A DNA stretch of 64,000 nt from Microseira sp041929235. GTDB lineage: Bacteria > Cyanobacteriota > Cyanobacteriia > Cyanobacteriales > Aerosakkonemataceae. Position numbers and translations under genes: made by a program. The stretch is taken from NCBI RefSeq assembly GCF_041929235.1, contig NZ_JBHFNP010000085.1, positions 1 to 64,000 of the forward strand. The letters are read 5' to 3'. The notes under the pieces were generated by a model that was not told the DNA's origin, made no database searches, and worked only from the letters and a program-made list of their open reading frames with translations. Of the stretch, positions 35,803 to 44,370 are shown in pieces (the first letter of the stretch is position 1; the number at the start of each line of letters is the position of its first letter).

Positions 35803-36384
35803 TCAGTTGTCGAAGGCTGACTGGATGTAGTCTCGCAAGAAGAGGCGATATCCAGGTATCTGTAAGGATCTATCAGAAATGATGTCGTTGGCGATCGCTG
35901 CTTGAGATAGCTTACGGGATAGCCGTTGATAGCCAACGCAAGCAACGTCAAATCGGCAGGGGTATTCAGCTTTCTCTGGATAGGCTGCGAGAAAAGCAGT
36001 AGCAGCACTCCAGAGTTTAGCTTGTTTTTGGGGCGCGATCGCTTCTCTTCCATCCCCATCCCAATTCCTTTGACTGCGGGTTTTAACTTCTACGAAGGCG
36101 ATGTAGGGCATTGAGGAAGAAGGCAGAGGGGGAGGTGGGCAGAGGGGCAGAGGAGAATTTGAACGTACATTCTCCCCTGCTCGCTTGCTCCCCTGCTCAC
36201 CTGCTCCCCTGCTCCTCTGCTCCCCTGCTCCCTGTTGAGCAATGATATCCAACTCTCCCCAGCGACAACGCCAGCGGCGATGTAGAATTGTCCAACCTTG
36301 TGCCTGTAACCAAGAGGCAACGAAATCTTCTCCTAAAATACCGATATCGGCGGCAGAGGATGGTGGGTGGCTTGGATCGACCAT
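35803..36384 (-). CDS. YraN/UPF0102-family nuclease-like protein with repeat insertion
   Basis: 193 residues from ATG 36384 (MVDPSHPPSS), chosen because the longer frame (to 36612) overlaps the divergent pentapeptide gene; ATG 36405 is an alternative. A restriction-endonuclease-like core: GEDFVASWLQAQGWTILHRR, WGELDIIAQ (catalytic D), FVEVKTRS (E-x-K). Between the D and the ExK strands lies a 40-residue low-complexity insert (GAGEQRSRGAGEQGSKRAGE, then Pro-rich). It is encoded by an octamer repeat (CTCCCCTG type, 36178-36238) and replaces a normally short loop. The function of the family is unknown. Confidence 0.85.
   Translation of the reverse strand: MVDPSHPPSSAADIGILGEDFVASWLQAQGWTILHRRWRCRWGELDIIAQQGAGEQRSRGAGEQGSKRAGENVRSNSPLPLCPPPPLPSSSMPYIAFVEVKTRSQRNWDGDGREAIAPQKQAKLWSAATAFLAAYPEKAEYPCRFDVACVGYQRLSRKLSQAAIANDIISDRSLQIPGYRLFLRDYIQSAFDN
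36178..36238. repeat. CTCCCCTG octamer array inside yraN
   Basis: About seven imperfect copies of CTCCCCTG/CTCACCTG, in frame in the yraN-type gene. The same octamer occurs outside genes at 39222-39270 and 54640-54685. Confidence 0.8.
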
Positions 36385-36442
36385 AGTATGAGGTATCGTA
36401 AACATTGATAATAAGAATCGCAGAGTTTTAGCCCCAGGGAAC

Positions 36443-36943
36443 ATGAGCAGCGGAAAAGGCCATCGGATTAAGAGATTTTTACTGATTTTAGCGACCGCAA
36501 TTTTGGCAATTGTTGGCACGATAACCTCACCAGCTTTCGCGTTGGAATATAACGAGGAATTTCTCATCGGTGCTGACTTTTCCAATCGCGATCTAAGGGA
36601 TGCTAGCTTCACTAGAGCTAAGCTGCAAAAGAGTAACTTTAGCCATTCAGATTTGCGCGGGGTAAGTTTATTCGGCGCTCATCTAGAAAAGGCGAATTTA
36701 GAAGGCGCTGACTTGAGTTACGCCATCATCGGTCAAGCACTTTTCCTCAAAGCGAATTTGACCAACGCCGTCTTAGAGGGTGCTTTTGCCCCCAATTCTA
36801 GGTTTAACGGCGCTACTATCGATGGGGCAGATTTTACCGATGTCATGCTGCGCGACGATCAGCAAAAAATGCTGTGTCAAGTTGCCAAAGGTACTAATCC
36901 AGTCACCAAACGCGATACTCGCGATACTTTAAATTGCCCTTGA
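36443..36943 (+). CDS. Exported pentapeptide-repeat protein
   Basis: 166 residues. Signal peptide (RFLLILATAILAIVGTITSP, cut after AFA near residue 33). About twelve A(D/N)LxX pentapeptide units follow (GADFSNRDLRDASFTRAKLQ, LEKANLEGADLSYAI) and should form a right-handed quadrilateral beta-helix. A C-terminal cap holds two Cys (MLCQVAKGTN, TLNCP) that could form a disulphide. It resembles the lumenal pentapeptide proteins of cyanobacteria, whose role is unclear. The ATG at 36443 faces the divergent yraN gene across about 58 bp. Confidence 0.88.
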   Translation: MSSGKGHRIKRFLLILATAILAIVGTITSPAFALEYNEEFLIGADFSNRDLRDASFTRAKLQKSNFSHSDLRGVSLFGAHLEKANLEGADLSYAIIGQALFLKANLTNAVLEGAFAPNSRFNGATIDGADFTDVMLRDDQQKMLCQVAKGTNPVTKRDTRDTLNCP

Positions 36944-37163
36944 GGAGGAGGGGAGATGGGGAGATGGGGAGATGGGGAGATGGGGAAGTAGTTAATTCTT
37001 ATGAGTTATCTCCTTTGCAGGTGTGGTCAAAACCCGTTGGTCATATCGCAAAAATTTCACCGCGTCAGGAGCGTCCCCTTGTCCCCCTGTCAATCTCAAC
37101 CAACAAATGATTGACCGCACCTCTCCTTTGCCCCTCTGCCCACCTGCCTTCTTCTTCAATGTC
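36944..37163. other. Convergent intergenic region with GGGAGAT repeats
   Basis: Positions 36951-36985 carry five tandem GGGAGAT heptamers right after the pentapeptide-repeat gene. The rest is short pyrimidine-rich sequence (CCCCTTGTCCCCCTGTC) with no gene. Confidence 0.65.
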
Positions 37164-39098
37164 CTATGCCCAATATCCCATGGTCAGATCAATGGTAGAA
37201 ACCTGACATTCTTCCTCTAATTGCGCGATCCGCTGTTTAGCTTTGAGGAATTCTTGGGAGTATTGCTGAGCGGGTTCCGGTTCTTTTATCGGGTCGGTTT
37301 TTTGCCACAAATCTAAAAAGTAACGAGATTGTTTTTCGCACATTAGCTGTTCCATGCGCGCCAGGGCGGCTAGAATTAAATTAGTCACGCGGTAAGTATC
37401 GTACTGAGTGATTTCGTTGAGGTGAAATAGAGGTTGGACTTGAGCCATTTCCTGTTTAAATTCTAGGCATTGGTCTTGTAGCTTCGAGAGCAGATCGAAG
37501 TCAGTGTCGGGAGTTGTTTCCTGTAATTCTAATATTTTCGCCCACAAGAACCGATGGTGGGAAAGGCTAAATTGTAAATCTCGCTCTTGCAAACCATTAA
37601 TGACGGATTGACGATGTTCAAGACAGTGGAGGTAAATGCGTAGCAGTAAAGCTTCTGATTGTATTAACCGAGCGCGCTCGCTTTCTACTACAATGGTTTC
37701 CGCAGGTTGCTTTGTTACCACCCCAGTAGATTTTTGTCGCTGGTTTCGTTTAATTTGAACTAGGAGCGTTTGGGCGTGATTAGCTACCAGTCGCGACTCG
37801 CCTTGACTGAGAATTTCTGCACAGTGGTTAATATAATAAGTGCGGATTTCTTGGTTGGCAATTTGTGCGAGTAATTTCACCATTTGCTGCACAACTCGCT
37901 GATATTGATCCGCCTGTTTGAGGTTTTGATCTTTAATCAGAAGCTGAATTTGCCAATCTAACCATAACGGTGCGGTTTCCAGCAGATGGCGATATTTTTC
38001 CCCACCGTCGCTGCTGCTGTTGAGGAATTCATCCGCGTCTTTACCATCGGGGATGTTGAGAATGCGTAATTGCACTTCCCCAGCGTCAGCTAAGTCCGAA
38101 ATTTCCCCGATGGCGCGAGAGGCGGCGTTAGTACCGGCGGCGTCGGCGTCGAAGTTGAGTACGAGTTGTTTGGATTCGGTGTAGCGCAGCAGTTGGCGGA
38201 CTTGGGCTAAACTGAGTGCGGTTCCCAACGAGGCGACGGCGTTGGTAATCCCGGCGGCGTGGAGGGCGATCGCATCAAAATATCCTTCGACTACAATACC
38301 TTGGTCAAGCTTTGCGATTGCATTCTTGGCTTGATCGAGGGCGAATAAAGTTTTACCTTTATTAAATAGTTCGGTTTCTGGCGAGTTGAGATACTTGGGT
38401 TGTTCGTTGGTGAGGGTTCTACCGCCGAAACCGATGACTCGTCCGTTGGTATCGCGGATCGGGATGATGATGCGATCGCGGAAATAATCGTAATACCCTT
38501 CCCCCTCCCGCCGCCGTCGAATCAATCCCGCTTGTTCTAATAATTGCACCGGGTAGTGTTTATCTTCTACCAGATATCTGTACAGCGTTTCCCACCCTGC
38601 GGGTGCATATCCTAACTGAAAGTGTTGGATCGTTTCCTGGCGCAAGCGTCGCTGAGATTGCAAATATTCCAGCGCCTGATGTCCTTGGGACTGACGCAAA
38701 GCATGTTCGTAAAACCGCGCCGTCAGCGCCAGAATTTCGTATAACTGCTCGCGTAGCGAAAGTTGCCGTTGCAGTTCTTGCCTTTGTTCTGGTTCCAGGG
38801 TTTTTATCGACACCTGGTAGCGTCGCGCCAATTCCAACACCACATCACCAAAGGATTGCTTACCCAGTTCCATCAGGAACTTAATCGCACCTCCCCCAGC
38901 TTGACAGCCAAAGCAATAGTACATCTGCTTACTCGGACTGACGGTAAAACTAGGGGATTTTTCGGTATGGAACGGGCATAACCCGACAAAATCTTTACCC
39001 CGCTTACGTAGCACGACATGTTCCGAGATTACATCCACAATATCGGCTCGTTGCTTGACTTCTTCTATGGTATCTGGATGCAGGCGGGGATTTTGCAT
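37164..39098 (-). CDS. dnaG: DNA primase
   Basis: 644 residues from ATG 39098 (MQNPRLHPDTIEEVKQ). The frame runs to 39233, but those 45 residues are encoded by repeats and do not fit the family. An N-terminal CHC2 zinc finger (LCPFHTEKSPSF with YYCFGCQAGG), a TOPRIM domain (VVEGYFDAIALHAAGI, LNFDADAAG, DGKDADEFL) and a C-terminal helicase-binding region are all present. It makes RNA primers at the replication fork. Confidence 0.96.
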   Translation of the reverse strand: MQNPRLHPDTIEEVKQRADIVDVISEHVVLRKRGKDFVGLCPFHTEKSPSFTVSPSKQMYYCFGCQAGGGAIKFLMELGKQSFGDVVLELARRYQVSIKTLEPEQRQELQRQLSLREQLYEILALTARFYEHALRQSQGHQALEYLQSQRRLRQETIQHFQLGYAPAGWETLYRYLVEDKHYPVQLLEQAGLIRRRREGEGYYDYFRDRIIIPIRDTNGRVIGFGGRTLTNEQPKYLNSPETELFNKGKTLFALDQAKNAIAKLDQGIVVEGYFDAIALHAAGITNAVASLGTALSLAQVRQLLRYTESKQLVLNFDADAAGTNAASRAIGEISDLADAGEVQLRILNIPDGKDADEFLNSSSDGGEKYRHLLETAPLWLDWQIQLLIKDQNLKQADQYQRVVQQMVKLLAQIANQEIRTYYINHCAEILSQGESRLVANHAQTLLVQIKRNQRQKSTGVVTKQPAETIVVESERARLIQSEALLLRIYLHCLEHRQSVINGLQERDLQFSLSHHRFLWAKILELQETTPDTDFDLLSKLQDQCLEFKQEMAQVQPLFHLNEITQYDTYRVTNLILAALARMEQLMCEKQSRYFLDLWQKTDPIKEPEPAQQYSQEFLKAKQRIAQLEEECQVSTIDLTMGYWA

Positions 39099-39923
39099 TG
39101 CTTCCCAAAGGTCAAATCCATACCTATTGTATGGGGCATCAAGGAAGCTGGGGAAGATGGGGAGACGAGGAGCAAAAGGTGAAGAGGTCCAGGTGCTCCA
39201 GGAGAATTTGAAGGTACATTTTCCCCTGCTCACCTGCTCACCTGCTCACCTGCTCACCTGCTCACCTACTGCCTCATTGCCCACTATTTTTACTTTGAAC
39301 CCAGTGAAATTATGAGACTTTTTTTTGCCAAAATATTTCTGCTCTGCTCCAGTATGGGACAATTTTGCCACCGAAATTTTAATGGCAAATTTTTCTCATC
39401 TCAGATGAAATTTGGCGGTAATTGTTGTTATTTTTAGTCGTAAATTAGGAAGCGTTAAAGTAGGGTGGGCATTACCGCCCTACTTTCGCGTTTGATTTGG
39501 AATGCGTGGATTACTGTATTTAAGCGTGACAAATTCAGAAGATGTACGTCAAGCGTAGATTTACGATGCCATAAGATTTCCCAAGTACCGTACTATTACT
39601 GAAATACTGAGAGATTGCCTAAAAATTCCTTGGCTTCACCCTAGCATTGCCACTTATAAATAGTCTTATATTAGCATAGCTTATATATAAATTAACCGTA
39701 TTATTACTGAAAAAAGAGTCAAAGTATACCCTTTGCCTGAGTGTTGCTAAATATAAATTTCTCATAAACTTTTTTCTAATCAGGTAGGAGGGGGCAGAGA
39801 TACGAGAAATGGAGAGCGATAGGTGGGTAGCAGGCGCTGGGCGAACGCAACCAAATCGCTCTTTACCATCTTCAGAAAATTTATGCAGGCAAATTAATTA
39901 TATTTTCCTTTCTGCCTCGCCTT
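39099..39923. other. Long gene-free stretch upstream of dnaG
   Basis: About 825 bp. Holds the octamer array at 39222-39270 (five or more CTCACCTG copies) and an inverted pair around 39462-39486 (AGTAGGG/CCCTACT type). AT-rich DNA follows (39620-39780, runs such as ATTAGCATAGCTTATATATA). I see no gene; the AT-rich part may hold promoters. Confidence 0.6.
39222..39270. repeat. CTCACCTG octamer array
   Basis: Five exact tandem CTCACCTG units near the 5' side of dnaG; a longer reading of dnaG would translate this array. Confidence 0.85.
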
Positions 39924-40694
39924 TTATGCAGTCTTGAAAAAGCGGATAATTTCCCGGACGTGGTCGAGAAATTGGCTGTCTGTGGTCAGTTGAGCGATTG
40001 CATGTTGTGCTTCGCAAGAGAGGCGTTGATGTTCCGCCTGATTTGCGGCGCGCAGTTCTTCCAGGGTAGTAGCGATGCGAGATAAATCGTTGCGAGTTGC
40101 TTCCAAGAGGCGCTGTTGGGTTGCGACAACAGATTGGGGCCCTTCTGGGTTAAGTTGGGCTGAAAGACGCTCTACGGTTGATTCTAGACTGGTAAAACGC
40201 GATCGCAACTCCAAAATATCTTCACGAGGATAGACGACTTGTTGGCGAATCGCTGCCAGTCTAACGGCTAAATACTCATAAGCGCGGTAAGCTGGACGCA
40301 AAAACGTTAACAATAAAGCCGCACCGGAACTAATATATCCGATGGGACTAATGCCCGTGGCGGCAAGGGTGTAAAATGCGATCGCAGAAATTATGTGGAG
40401 TGTAATGGCGATGGGGAGCGATCGCTTAGCCACCATTTTGGCGTAATTAACTTGTTTTTCATCTACCCTAATTCCTTTTTCAGAAGATTGAGCGGCTTCT
40501 GCAATAACTTCTTTTGCTTCAAAATGGATATTCCACGGCACGGTTACAATAACTAATAGCCATTCAAAAATAGCGACAGCAATTACCCAGTCGAGAAAGC
40601 TACCAGTTGGCACGTGCAACCATTGTAAAATGCCATAAACCAGCAACACAAAAAATACAACTCCGATATTAATACTGATAATGCTGTAATACAT
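39924..40694 (-). CDS. Membrane protein with C-terminal coiled coil, unknown function
   Basis: 256 residues from ATG 40694 (MYYSIISINIGVV); a GTG three codons earlier is possible. Two or more N-terminal spans (about 5-22, 35-52), a further hydrophobic pair (about 90-130), and then a long charged coiled coil (LRSRFTSLESTVERLSAQL, LEELRAANQAEHQRL) in the last 110 residues. It could be an envelope or phage-like structural protein; I do not recognise the family. It stands alone. Confidence 0.65.
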   Translation of the reverse strand: MYYSIISINIGVVFFVLLVYGILQWLHVPTGSFLDWVIAVAIFEWLLVIVTVPWNIHFEAKEVIAEAAQSSEKGIRVDEKQVNYAKMVAKRSLPIAITLHIISAIAFYTLAATGISPIGYISSGAALLLTFLRPAYRAYEYLAVRLAAIRQQVVYPREDILELRSRFTSLESTVERLSAQLNPEGPQSVVATQQRLLEATRNDLSRIATTLEELRAANQAEHQRLSCEAQHAIAQLTTDSQFLDHVREIIRFFKTA

Positions 40695-40862
40695 GCGAGT
40701 CACCTTCAGATAAGTTTCGCTTCAATCCTGGCTGGGTTATGTGGCAATATTTGAAGAGTCTGTGACGGTTTTACAAGTTGCACAGAATTTTTTTGAACCG
40801 CCATAGACGCGCCAGCGGCTTCCCGTAGGGTAGAAGCCAAGAACGCCAAAAAGAGGAATGTT

Positions 40863-41360
40863 ATGAAACAATTTGATTATTCGTTGGATTTCAAGAAGAT
40901 CAATTTTCGAGAGCATCCGGAACTGTATCGAGTCGGGAAAGGGGAACAGGGAGTTTTGTTAGTTGAACCATATAAATCGGAAATTTTACCTTACTGGCGG
41001 TTTAAAACACCGGAAATAGCTAGAGAGTCGAGCGAAAAAATATATCAGATATTTTTGGAATATCTGGAACGAGATGATTTTGTTGGGGCGGATATGGCGC
41101 GGAAGTTCTTGCAAATGGGTTACACGCGCTCGCGGAGATATGCCAACCATAAAAGCGGCAGGAAATATAAGAACAATCCGCAAAAAGAAACTTCAATAGC
41201 CGCCCAAAAACAAGCCCGTAAAGAGATTATGCCTAACGAACCAGACCCGGTAAAAGCCGAATCTGCCGCCATTTTCAAAGTTAAGTGGACAGCAGCTAAG
41301 ACAAATGAGAAATATCAACAGCTTTTAGCAAAGCATCAACAGTTGTACGAGCAGGAATAG
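40863..41360 (+). CDS. DUF4385-family protein
   Basis: 165 residues, no membrane span. The start FDYSLDFKKINFREHPELYR, the centre LVEPYKSEILPYWRFKTPEIA, and GADMARKFLQMGYTRSRRYA fit the DUF4385 family, small proteins of unknown function found in diverse bacteria and some phages. The Lys-rich C-terminus may bind nucleic acid. Good AAGAGGAATG context at the start codon. Monocistronic. Confidence 0.8.
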   Translation: MKQFDYSLDFKKINFREHPELYRVGKGEQGVLLVEPYKSEILPYWRFKTPEIARESSEKIYQIFLEYLERDDFVGADMARKFLQMGYTRSRRYANHKSGRKYKNNPQKETSIAAQKQARKEIMPNEPDPVKAESAAIFKVKWTAAKTNEKYQQLLAKHQQLYEQE

Positions 41361-41367
41361 AAAAATT

Positions 41368-41515
41368 ATAGTGGCTAATTGGTAATTGGTAATTGCTAGA
41401 TAAATTCCTAATAACATTCCATTAACCATTAACCAGCCATTAGCCATTAACCAGCCATTAGCCATTAGCCAGCCATTAGCCATTAGCCATTAACCGCAGA
41501 AAATTGAGTTAATAT
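41368..41515. repeat. STRR array: TAATTGG and ATTAGCC units
   Basis: TAATTGG heptamers (about 41375-41395), then 41412-41512 with CCATTAGCCATTAACCAG-type units, each a compound of the heptamer and an AACCAG spacer. It fills the spacer between two rightward genes. Confidence 0.75.
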
Positions 41516-41543
41516 AGTTTTAGATTAATCTGGAAATACAACT

Positions 41544-42206
41544 ATGTCAAAAAAGACGCTTGGCCTTGACAATCAACTGTACAATTACCTCTTATCTAAT
41601 TCCTTGCGCGAACCAGAGATTTTGCGCCAATTGCGGGAAGAAACCGCAAATCATCGCTACGCGACGATGCAAATTGCCCCAGAACAAGGACAATTTATGG
41701 CACTGCTAGTGCAGCTATTAGGAGCAAAGAAAACGCTGGAAGTGGGTGTATTTACAGGTTATAGCTCGCTTTGCGTCGCGCTGGCACTACCAAAAGATGG
41801 AAAAGTAATTGCTTGCGATATCAGCGAAGAATATACTGCAATAGCGCGTCGTTATTGGGAAATAGCAGGAGTAGCAGACAAAATCGCTCTGCGAATTGCA
41901 CCCGCATTGGAAACCTTGGATAAATTATTGGCAGAAGGACAGGCGGGAACATTTGATTTTGCCTTTATTGATGCAGATAAAGCGAATTACGAGGGGTATT
42001 ACGAGCGATCGCTTCAACTAATTCGCCCCGGCGGTTTAATTGCCGTCGATAATGTTTTATGGGGTGGAAGAGTCGCAGATTCGCAAGTTCAGGATAGCAG
42101 TACTCAAGCAATTCGAGATTTCAATAAAAAATTACACCTGGACTCAAGAGTAACTTTGAGTATGGTTCCCATTGCAGATGGATTGACTTTAGCACTGAAG
42201 CGGTAA
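41544..42206 (+). CDS. SAM-dependent O-methyltransferase (caffeoyl-CoA type)
   Basis: 220 residues of the class I cation-dependent O-methyltransferase family. Motif I LEVGVFTGYSSLCVALALP, the metal-ligand region TFDFAFIDADKANYEGYYE, and GGLIAVDNVLWGGRV. These enzymes methylate catechol-like hydroxyls using a divalent metal; the natural substrate in cyanobacteria is mostly unassigned. Full length with a clean N-terminus. Monocistronic. Confidence 0.93.
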   Translation: MSKKTLGLDNQLYNYLLSNSLREPEILRQLREETANHRYATMQIAPEQGQFMALLVQLLGAKKTLEVGVFTGYSSLCVALALPKDGKVIACDISEEYTAIARRYWEIAGVADKIALRIAPALETLDKLLAEGQAGTFDFAFIDADKANYEGYYERSLQLIRPGGLIAVDNVLWGGRVADSQVQDSSTQAIRDFNKKLHLDSRVTLSMVPIADGLTLALKR

Positions 42207-42471
42207 AAGTGAGATGTAGAAACCGGGTTTTTTGGAAAAACCCGGTTTCTGACCAAGGTGCGATCGCTGGCAGTGCTAGATTGATAAAAAAGGCGATATG
42301 CCTACGGCACGCTACGCGAACGCACGCAATTTATCCTGAATAGGACTTACGCAAAGAAACAGAAACCGGGTTTCTATGAAAAATCGTCGGTTTGGCAACT
42401 AGAGATCTACAGAGAAACCCGGTTTCTAGGTCGCCCAAGCGTAAGTCCTGCTTAAAATATCCGGAGGAAAT
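42207..42471. other. Repeat-filled spacer before the Uma2 gene
   Basis: Short palindrome GAAACCGGG...CCCGGTTTC (42218-42250), the nested repeat GATATGCCTACGGCACGCTA (about 42295), then a full MITE A at 42342-42450 ending just before AAATATCCGGAGG, the ribosome site of the next gene. Confidence 0.65.
42342..42450. repeat. MITE A copy, complete ends
   Basis: AGGACTTACGCAAAGAAAC at the left and GCGTAAGTCCTG at the right. It has both palindromic halves and the GGCAACTAGAGATC core, which makes it a good reference for the family. Confidence 0.85.
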
Positions 42472-43062
42472 ATGATACCAGTCACGCAACAACGTTACTA
42501 CTCCCCCCAAGAGTATTTAGAACTCGAAGAAGCAGCAGAATTTAGAAGTGAATATCACGCAGGAGAAATCATTCCTATGACAGGTGGCACTCCCAATCAT
42601 AACCAAATAGCAGGAAATTTTTATGCTGCAATCCTAGCTGCATTGAGAGGACAACCTTATCGAGTTTTTATGACCGATTTACGCTTGTGGATACCCCAGC
42701 GTAAAATATACACCTATCCGGATGTCATGGTAGCTTCCCGTCCTGTAGAGTTGCTAGAAGGACGCAAAGACACGATTACCAATCCTCTGATGATTGCCGA
42801 AGTATTATCAATATCAACAGAAAGTTATGACCGAGGCAAGAAATTCGAGCATTACCGAACTATTCCAACATTTCAAGAATACATTCTCATCGATCAATAT
42901 AGAATGCACGTTGACCAATTCTCCAAAACGGAAGAGGGAAGATGGTTATTTTCTGAATATGACGGAGAAGGGGCGGTATTATCTTTAACCTGCGTAAAAT
43001 TGCAAATTCCCTTACCGGATATTTACCAAGAAATTGAATTTGAAGCTGAGGAAGACGAGTAG
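42472..43062 (+). CDS. Uma2-family (DUF820) endonuclease-like protein
   Basis: 196 residues. The PD-(D/E)XK core residues are visible: EYHAGEIIPMTGGTPNHNQI, YTYPDVMVASRP and IAEVLSISTESYDRGKKFEH, then YILIDQ. Such proteins are greatly amplified in cyanobacteria; they have a restriction-endonuclease fold, but their roles are mostly undefined. Strong Shine-Dalgarno (CCGGAGG) 6 bp before the ATG. The gene is in a repeat- and toxin-rich accessory zone. Confidence 0.92.
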   Translation: MIPVTQQRYYSPQEYLELEEAAEFRSEYHAGEIIPMTGGTPNHNQIAGNFYAAILAALRGQPYRVFMTDLRLWIPQRKIYTYPDVMVASRPVELLEGRKDTITNPLMIAEVLSISTESYDRGKKFEHYRTIPTFQEYILIDQYRMHVDQFSKTEEGRWLFSEYDGEGAVLSLTCVKLQIPLPDIYQEIEFEAEEDE

Positions 43063-43109
43063 CGAACGCTCCCATTTCTTCTCTATGCGTCCTGGAGCGG
43101 TTCAAAAAA

Positions 43110-43180
43110 AGAGCGATCGCTTTATATTTGCTATCCGCCCCACTATTAATCACCAGTTTTAAAGCTCTATGATGGCTAAC
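43110..43180 (-). pseudogene. Fragment related to the toxin-like gene at 48.4-48.8 kb
   Basis: Reads SHHRALKLVINSGADSKYK, compared with DHQGVLRLVINNGADSQRQ at the start of the toxin-like gene. The rest of that gene is missing here. The frame then runs to a stop within about 20 residues. A remnant of a duplicated or rearranged locus. Confidence 0.55.
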
Positions 43181-43186
43181 ATCTTC

Positions 43187-43310
43187 AGGACTTACGCAAA
43201 GAAACAAAGGGCGCTCCGAAAAATCGTTGGTTTGGGAACCAGAGATATGCATACCCTAGCTTGCGCGAACGACGGTCTTCACCTTTGTTTCTGGCAACGC
43301 CCTTGCTTGA
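43187..43310. repeat. MITE A copy with nested insert
   Basis: Starts AGGACTTACGCAAAGAAAC, carries the nested GATATGCATACC...GCGCGAACGA-like insert, and the CACCTTTGTTTCT arm; the outer right end is decayed. Confidence 0.65.
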
Positions 43311-43352
43311 AGAGGACACACCGGACAAGGAGACGCTCCTGACGCGGGGAAA

Positions 43353-43422
43353 CCCCACGGATAAATCCGGGGGATTCAAGCAAGGAAGAATTTCTTTTCT
43401 CTCCACGGATAAATCCGGGGGC
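43353..43422 (-). mobile_element. Two IS200/IS605-type right-end hairpin remnants
   Basis: On the minus strand each copy reads CCCCCGGATTTATCCGTGG, preceded by GAATC in the 43353 copy. This is the form of the terminal hairpin of IS200/IS605/IS1341 elements. The two copies are about 50 bp apart, and no transposase remains next to them. Confidence 0.45.
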
Positions 43423-43520
43423 TTGTGACCAGGTGCAGAGATCTTGAGAATGGTGCACTCTTAGCGTCTCCCATTCTCCCCGTCTGGTGCGTCTTCAAAG
43501 GTCAGTCCCGATCGAGATCG

Positions 43521-43919
43521 CTAACTTGCACTCTTGTGTTGCTGTTTCTGTTGTAAAAATTCGGCAAAATCCCTGACTTCTGCTACTAAATCGTCAGATA
43601 AATCATCTAACACACCTGCCAAATGCTCCCGAACTCCCATAGTTTCCCGCGCCGCCACAGTCAATACTAATTGCTGTGGATAGACAGTTTCCACACCAAT
43701 CGTTTCCATAAATGCTCCCTGCTCATCCTGGGTTGCTGGTACAAAATTTTCTTGTTCGTCGTATTTAACCCAGCCCCCAAACAACTCGACAATATAAGCC
43801 TCGCCATTATTCAGAACTTCGACAATTGCTCCCACCGTTCCTACTGGCGCTACTCCCCCATGAGTTAAGGGAATTTCCTCGGTTAACTTTACCCCATCAA
43901 ATAACTGAAATTTCATCAT
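43521..43919 (-). CDS. DUF4926-type small protein with DUF2281-like tail
   Basis: 132 residues. The N-terminal half (FQLFDGVKLTEEIPLTHGG, GTVGAIVEVLNNGEAYIVEL) matches the DUF4926 pattern, a small beta-barrel-like domain often found in toxin-antitoxin-like pairs. The C-terminal half (LDDLSDDLVAEVRDFAEFLQ) resembles DUF2281-type helical tails. Its ATG overlaps the stop of the upstream gene by 4 bp (ATGA), giving translational coupling. Function unknown. Confidence 0.75.
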   Translation of the reverse strand: MMKFQLFDGVKLTEEIPLTHGGVAPVGTVGAIVEVLNNGEAYIVELFGGWVKYDEQENFVPATQDEQGAFMETIGVETVYPQQLVLTVAARETMGVREHLAGVLDDLSDDLVAEVRDFAEFLQQKQQHKSAS

Positions 43920-44260
43920 TGCAAGCCCCCCAACCTATCTGGTACTGCTGTAACAAACCTAGCTACATCAAGATTAAAAAGCATAATCCAAACCGTGGGT
44001 ATCCGCCGCGATAAACCAGAAGGCCAGGTAAGCTGGATATAAGCTCGATAAAGCTCACCTTGGGGATTCTGACTCTGAGGTTGTAGCATATCCAAAGATA
44101 CTGATGTCAGGATAGCTTCTCGAATTGCTTCCGGCGACTCAAACCCCATTACCTCGCGCCAAAACTTTCGCTTATCTTCACCTTCTCCAGATTCAGCAGC
44201 ACGCTTGAGGAGATATTGCGCCTTAGCAATAGGAAATTCAAAACTTGCTGGGGAAGTCAT
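43916..44260 (-). CDS. DUF6883-like small protein
   Basis: 114 residues from ATG 44260 (MTSPASFEFPIAKAQYLLKR); the frame extends to 44338 without family likeness. The pattern KAQYLLKRAAESGEGEDKRK, then FWREVMGFESPEAIREAIL, and a basic C-terminal strand pair fit DUF6883, a small domain seen next to DUF4926 genes and in polymorphic-toxin settings. Assignment from recollection. Overlaps the DUF4926-type gene by 4 bp: a two-gene operon. Confidence 0.68.
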   Translation of the reverse strand: MTSPASFEFPIAKAQYLLKRAAESGEGEDKRKFWREVMGFESPEAIREAILTSVSLDMLQPQSQNPQGELYRAYIQLTWPSGLSRRIPTVWIMLFNLDVARFVTAVPDRLGGLQ

Positions 44261-44305
44261 GGTTGCGCCGATCAAAGAGAGCGATCGTTCCTTACAGTAT
44301 AGAAT

Positions 44306-44370
44306 AATGGGAGTGCGAAAGCTTAACTCACCCCACACTAATTGAGATAATTATGAAAATCTTCCCCCAC
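44306..44370. repeat. Duplicated promoter-side segment (third copy)
   Basis: GTGCGAAAGCTTAACTCACC and the following CACACTAATTGAGATAAT recur at about 45890-45935 and 47885-47930 with few changes. Part of the duplicated toxin/immunity-like locus. Confidence 0.6.

Larger units (their letters stand above)
43063..43520. other. Spacer with toxin-gene fragment, MITE A and IS605-like hairpins
   Basis: 43110-43180 (minus strand) encodes RALKLVINSGADSKYK, related to the start of the toxin-like gene at 48.8 kb. 43187-43310 is a MITE A copy lacking its right end. 43353-43373 and 43403-43422 are two direct copies of CCACGGATAAATCCGGGGG. Confidence 0.6.
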
